Below, piece by piece: positions 60,957 to 64,000 of a stretch of DNA of 64,000 nt; position 1 is the stretch's first letter; the number at the start of each line of letters is the position of its first letter. This stretch comes from Chrysomallon squamiferum. Its lineage: Eukaryota > Mollusca > Gastropoda > Neomphalida > Peltospiridae. The DNA lies in NCBI GenBank assembly GCA_012295275.1, contig CM022665.1:29618457-29682456 (forward strand), read 5' to 3'. A program made the position numbers and the translations under genes. The notes under the pieces are model-generated. The model made no database searches. It was not told where the DNA came from and was given only the letters and a program-made list of their open reading frames with translations.

Positions 60957-62205
60957 TCTGAAAGATTCCTTATAAAATATTTTAAAAAGTAAACCGGCTT
61001 TTTAAATCCTGCGTTTAATTACCTGTTGTAATTGGTGATATGTACTCATACAAAATGTAGAGTTCAGATAGATAAATGAATTAAAGGTAAGTAATTATTT
61101 AAGGACATCTGAAAACGATTTATATTAATGGTTATTTAGAATACCAAGCTATGTTTTAAGTAATAATTAAATATTTACCAGATGACATTTTATTCATATT
61201 TACAAATAGAAATATCTGAAAGAATGCACTGTGTATAAAAATGTACCCTAGAAAATAATATAGTTTAAAAATGTTTATATATACAATGTAAGTATTTTCT
61301 AATAAAAACACACATACTAAAGACTCTTTTAATTTTTCTTGTGTATGTCCGAATAAATGAATAAAATTTTCAACAAATGCAGATAATAATATGCAGCTTT
61401 GAAATTAGAGCACTTTTTATGGTTTCTTCACCTTGAAAACTTTTCATTATTTCATATCTTTCTGACCATTTTTATCAAATCTGGGCAACAACAAAATCAG
61501 ATATAGCATGAGTGACAATAAGATCTGATATATAGAGTTATTTTGTTATTTACATTATAAGAACTGTTCTCTGCTTATTCAAACATCTTTTTTTTTTTTC
61601 TTCTCTTGTTCGGACTTGTGTTTATTAAAAATTCGTGGAGATTATGATACAACGAAACAAAAATAAATCATCAACCTTGTTTTCATCGAGTGTAACAACT
61701 AGATATTTATATCACAGCGAAATGATGGATATTAAGTTTCCTGCCAATTAATTGCATAAAATCTGAAAATAAACCGGCACAAGACAGCACCGGTGAGAGT
61801 ATAAAAATATTAATATTACATCACTGCAAAATTTGCGGGGCTGATTTCATCTGGCCAGGAGAGTTGTGAAACCCAAAATTACCTCACTAATTAAATTATC
61901 CACTAATCGAGCGTCTGTCTAGGACAATTAACCATTGCTCGCTTGCGTGTCAGGAAGGTATAACGAAGAAGTGCCTTTTTTTCTATATTATGCTTCTTCT
62001 TAATTTCATTATAATTTGCGCAACTGACGATACAAACGAATATAAAAATTAATAAACTCTTCACTTCCTTAATATTATCGTGTTGAGAAATTTGCTATCT
62101 TCTCATTTTCGTTATTACACACATTTATATGTACAAGAGAGCTATACTGTGTATTTAGGCATTTTCCTTCTTTCACTCTTTTCTTCAACTATCTGAAACA
62201 TTTTA

Positions 62206-62330
62206 GACCCATGGAGACTTAAAGAGTAGAGCAGCAATTGTTCGAGATGCTGGGATCCATGTCGAAGCGTACGTCGAAAAAGAAGAAGCCTGCCTCAGTT
62301 TCATTTCAAATCCTTATCCCTGCTTATACA
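62206..62330 (+). other. Possible unrecognised exon
   Basis: A low-AT, CpG-bearing island follows an ATTTTAG acceptor-like site. One frame reads EMLGSMSKRTSKKKKPASVS, another SRAAIVRDAGIHVEAYVEKE, both without a stop across the island. I recognise neither. No clear GT donor ends the segment, so coding status is doubtful. Confidence 0.25.
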
Positions 62331-62965
62331 TATAATACGTGTGTGTACACACATATACATACACCAGGGAGAGAGAGAAAACGAAAAAGAAATACAGACA
62401 TATACACACTAAAACATAAACATTTTGAAGATAAACATTTTGAACTGAAACAAAACAGCTTGGTTAAGTCCAAACAACTATACATCGAATACCAATTTCA
62501 CGGTTTATGGAATTACACTGACAATGTAAATACATTAACCTGTACTTAATGTATTTGCTTTTAACCAAACGAAATCCCTCTCATCTCTAAACGTTTCGAC
62601 AGCATACTCATTACTACCGTATTTTCCCTAACTAAAAATACATATTCAAAAATGAAAAAAAGAAGAATAGAAAAGAGGTAAATTACTGTAATGATTAGAT
62701 AAAAATACTATATAGGCTAATGTGACTAAATTTATTTTCCTAATCTGAAAATATATATTTAAAAAATAAAGGATAGGAAGAGAAAGGATGGTAAAAATTA
62801 GTTAGCAGTAGTACAGTGTTGACTAATGCAAAAGAATTAATTTTCTGAATCTGAAAAAACATTTAAAAAAAAATAAGAGAGAGTTAAATTACTATAACAG
62901 CTAGACAGAAGGACCATGTATTGTGAATAATTGAATTTTTTTATGCCGCAGAATACATATTTAAA

Positions 62966-62993
62966 AAGAAAAAAAAAAAAAAAAAAAAAAAAA
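62966..62993. repeat. Poly(A) tract
   Basis: About 28 A with one early G interruption. Confidence 0.9.
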
Positions 62994-64000
62994 CGAGAAA
63001 GACAGGAATAAAAAGAGATAGGTGAATTACAGTCAGGACTAAGAAGCAGTACTGTGTAATGTAAATTATTTCACATTAATGCAAGGACGTGATTGATGTA
63101 AACACAGGGAAACACTAAACACACACTGCACGTGATGAGTTTTCAAGAGGTGTTTGTCTTGTTCAACACACGACCAAGAACAGATAGAGACGAGACTGTC
63201 TGAGTGCTGAAAGCGATCAATGTCATAATCTTTGTAAATCATTGTTAGCTCACATCGACCATATATACTGTAACAATTCCTTGATGGGATAATTGTTGTA
63301 TCTCATACTAAGTGAAATTTGTTATCCACTCTCTCACCATTCAGGGAAGTAGAAAGCAAATAGCGAACACCGCCATTAAAATTAATCCTGTTTGTTACAT
63401 TAATGACGAACAGAAAAATCGACCATCTTCTCTTTCACTTCCATCCGTCAGTTTGTTATTCTTTGTTTGAAAAATAAGAATAAAAAAATCACTTATTCCG
63501 TACGTATATTTGTCAGTTTTTGTTTTCGTTTCCGGCAATAGCTTTTAATTTTTTTCCTTTTCCATTATTTTGTATGACTGAATAAACTTTACATACTTCA
63601 TTTAGTTCTTTCATATTTCTTTTATGTTTTCGTACTTGAGTTCAAGTAAGCTTGAAAACTTAATAAAATACCCAGAAAAAATAAATTCACATGCTGTTAT
63701 GTTAGATCATAAGGCATACATTCTAGTGTCTATTTATAACAACATTTAAAAAGATATGTTAGTGAGGAAAAAAATATGAATTTAAATCAACACCTATAAG
63801 AAATATTACGTTTTCTTGTAGATCTATAAATCTCATTCTCAGTGACATCATAAGCTATTTAATTTAGGACAGGGGACTGAACATATATTAATTTTGTATG
63901 GGGACATTTTCACTAAATTTCTGTCAATAACAAACTAAGGGTACAGGTTTCAAGCTAGCGTTTAAAGTTGGAAACGTGTATTTTGCATATCTGGTTTTAA

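Overview
This is a window of animal nuclear DNA. It is very AT-rich and full of microsatellites, with split genes and GT-AG introns. The three recognisable genes have bilaterian relatives. The base composition, long (CA)n, (GA)n and (AAT)n runs, small exons in AT-rich introns, and a peptide-receptor-type GPCR with long flanking non-coding DNA would fit a mollusc, possibly a cephalopod. That placement is an inference from style and no sequence here proves it.

Left third (48-23048, minus strand): most of ANAPC1, the gene for APC1, the largest scaffold subunit of the anaphase-promoting complex. I could join 45 coding exons whose splice phases agree throughout. They give 1,683 complete codons from the start methionine, aligning along the remembered human protein. 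The last roughly 230 codons lie beyond the left edge. The promoter and first-exon area is probably near 23.6 kb. One intron uses a GC donor.

Middle (28310-34066, minus strand): a ZC2HC1-family gene, most like ZC2HC1C. Three coding exons encode 641 residues, with a basic N-terminus, a long charged coiled coil and two C2HC zinc knuckles at the C-terminus. It follows ANAPC1 on the same strand. The 23.7-28.2 kb gap between them holds a 601-bp non-autonomous DNA transposon flanked by TA.

Right half (34-64 kb): mostly intergenic and repetitive. It holds a decayed hAT transposon with an exact 8-bp target-site duplication, a precursor-microRNA-like hairpin, a roughly 105-bp inverted repeat pair 1.2 kb apart, an 86-bp duplication, a CRE/TATA promoter-like cluster, a 41-bp minisatellite of about 30 copies with higher-order structure, and many microsatellites. 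One sure coding exon lies here: the first coding exon (48359-48858, plus) of a class A peptide-type GPCR, ending in the split arginine codon of the E/DRY motif. I could not find its later exons, so the 15 kb to the right edge may be its first intron.

The three genes have no evident shared pathway. ANAPC1 drives the cell cycle, ZC2HC1C is a poorly characterised zinc-knuckle coiled-coil protein, and the GPCR is a neuropeptide-type receptor. I found no convincing tRNA, rRNA or CRISPR array, and no complete mobile element with an intact transposase.
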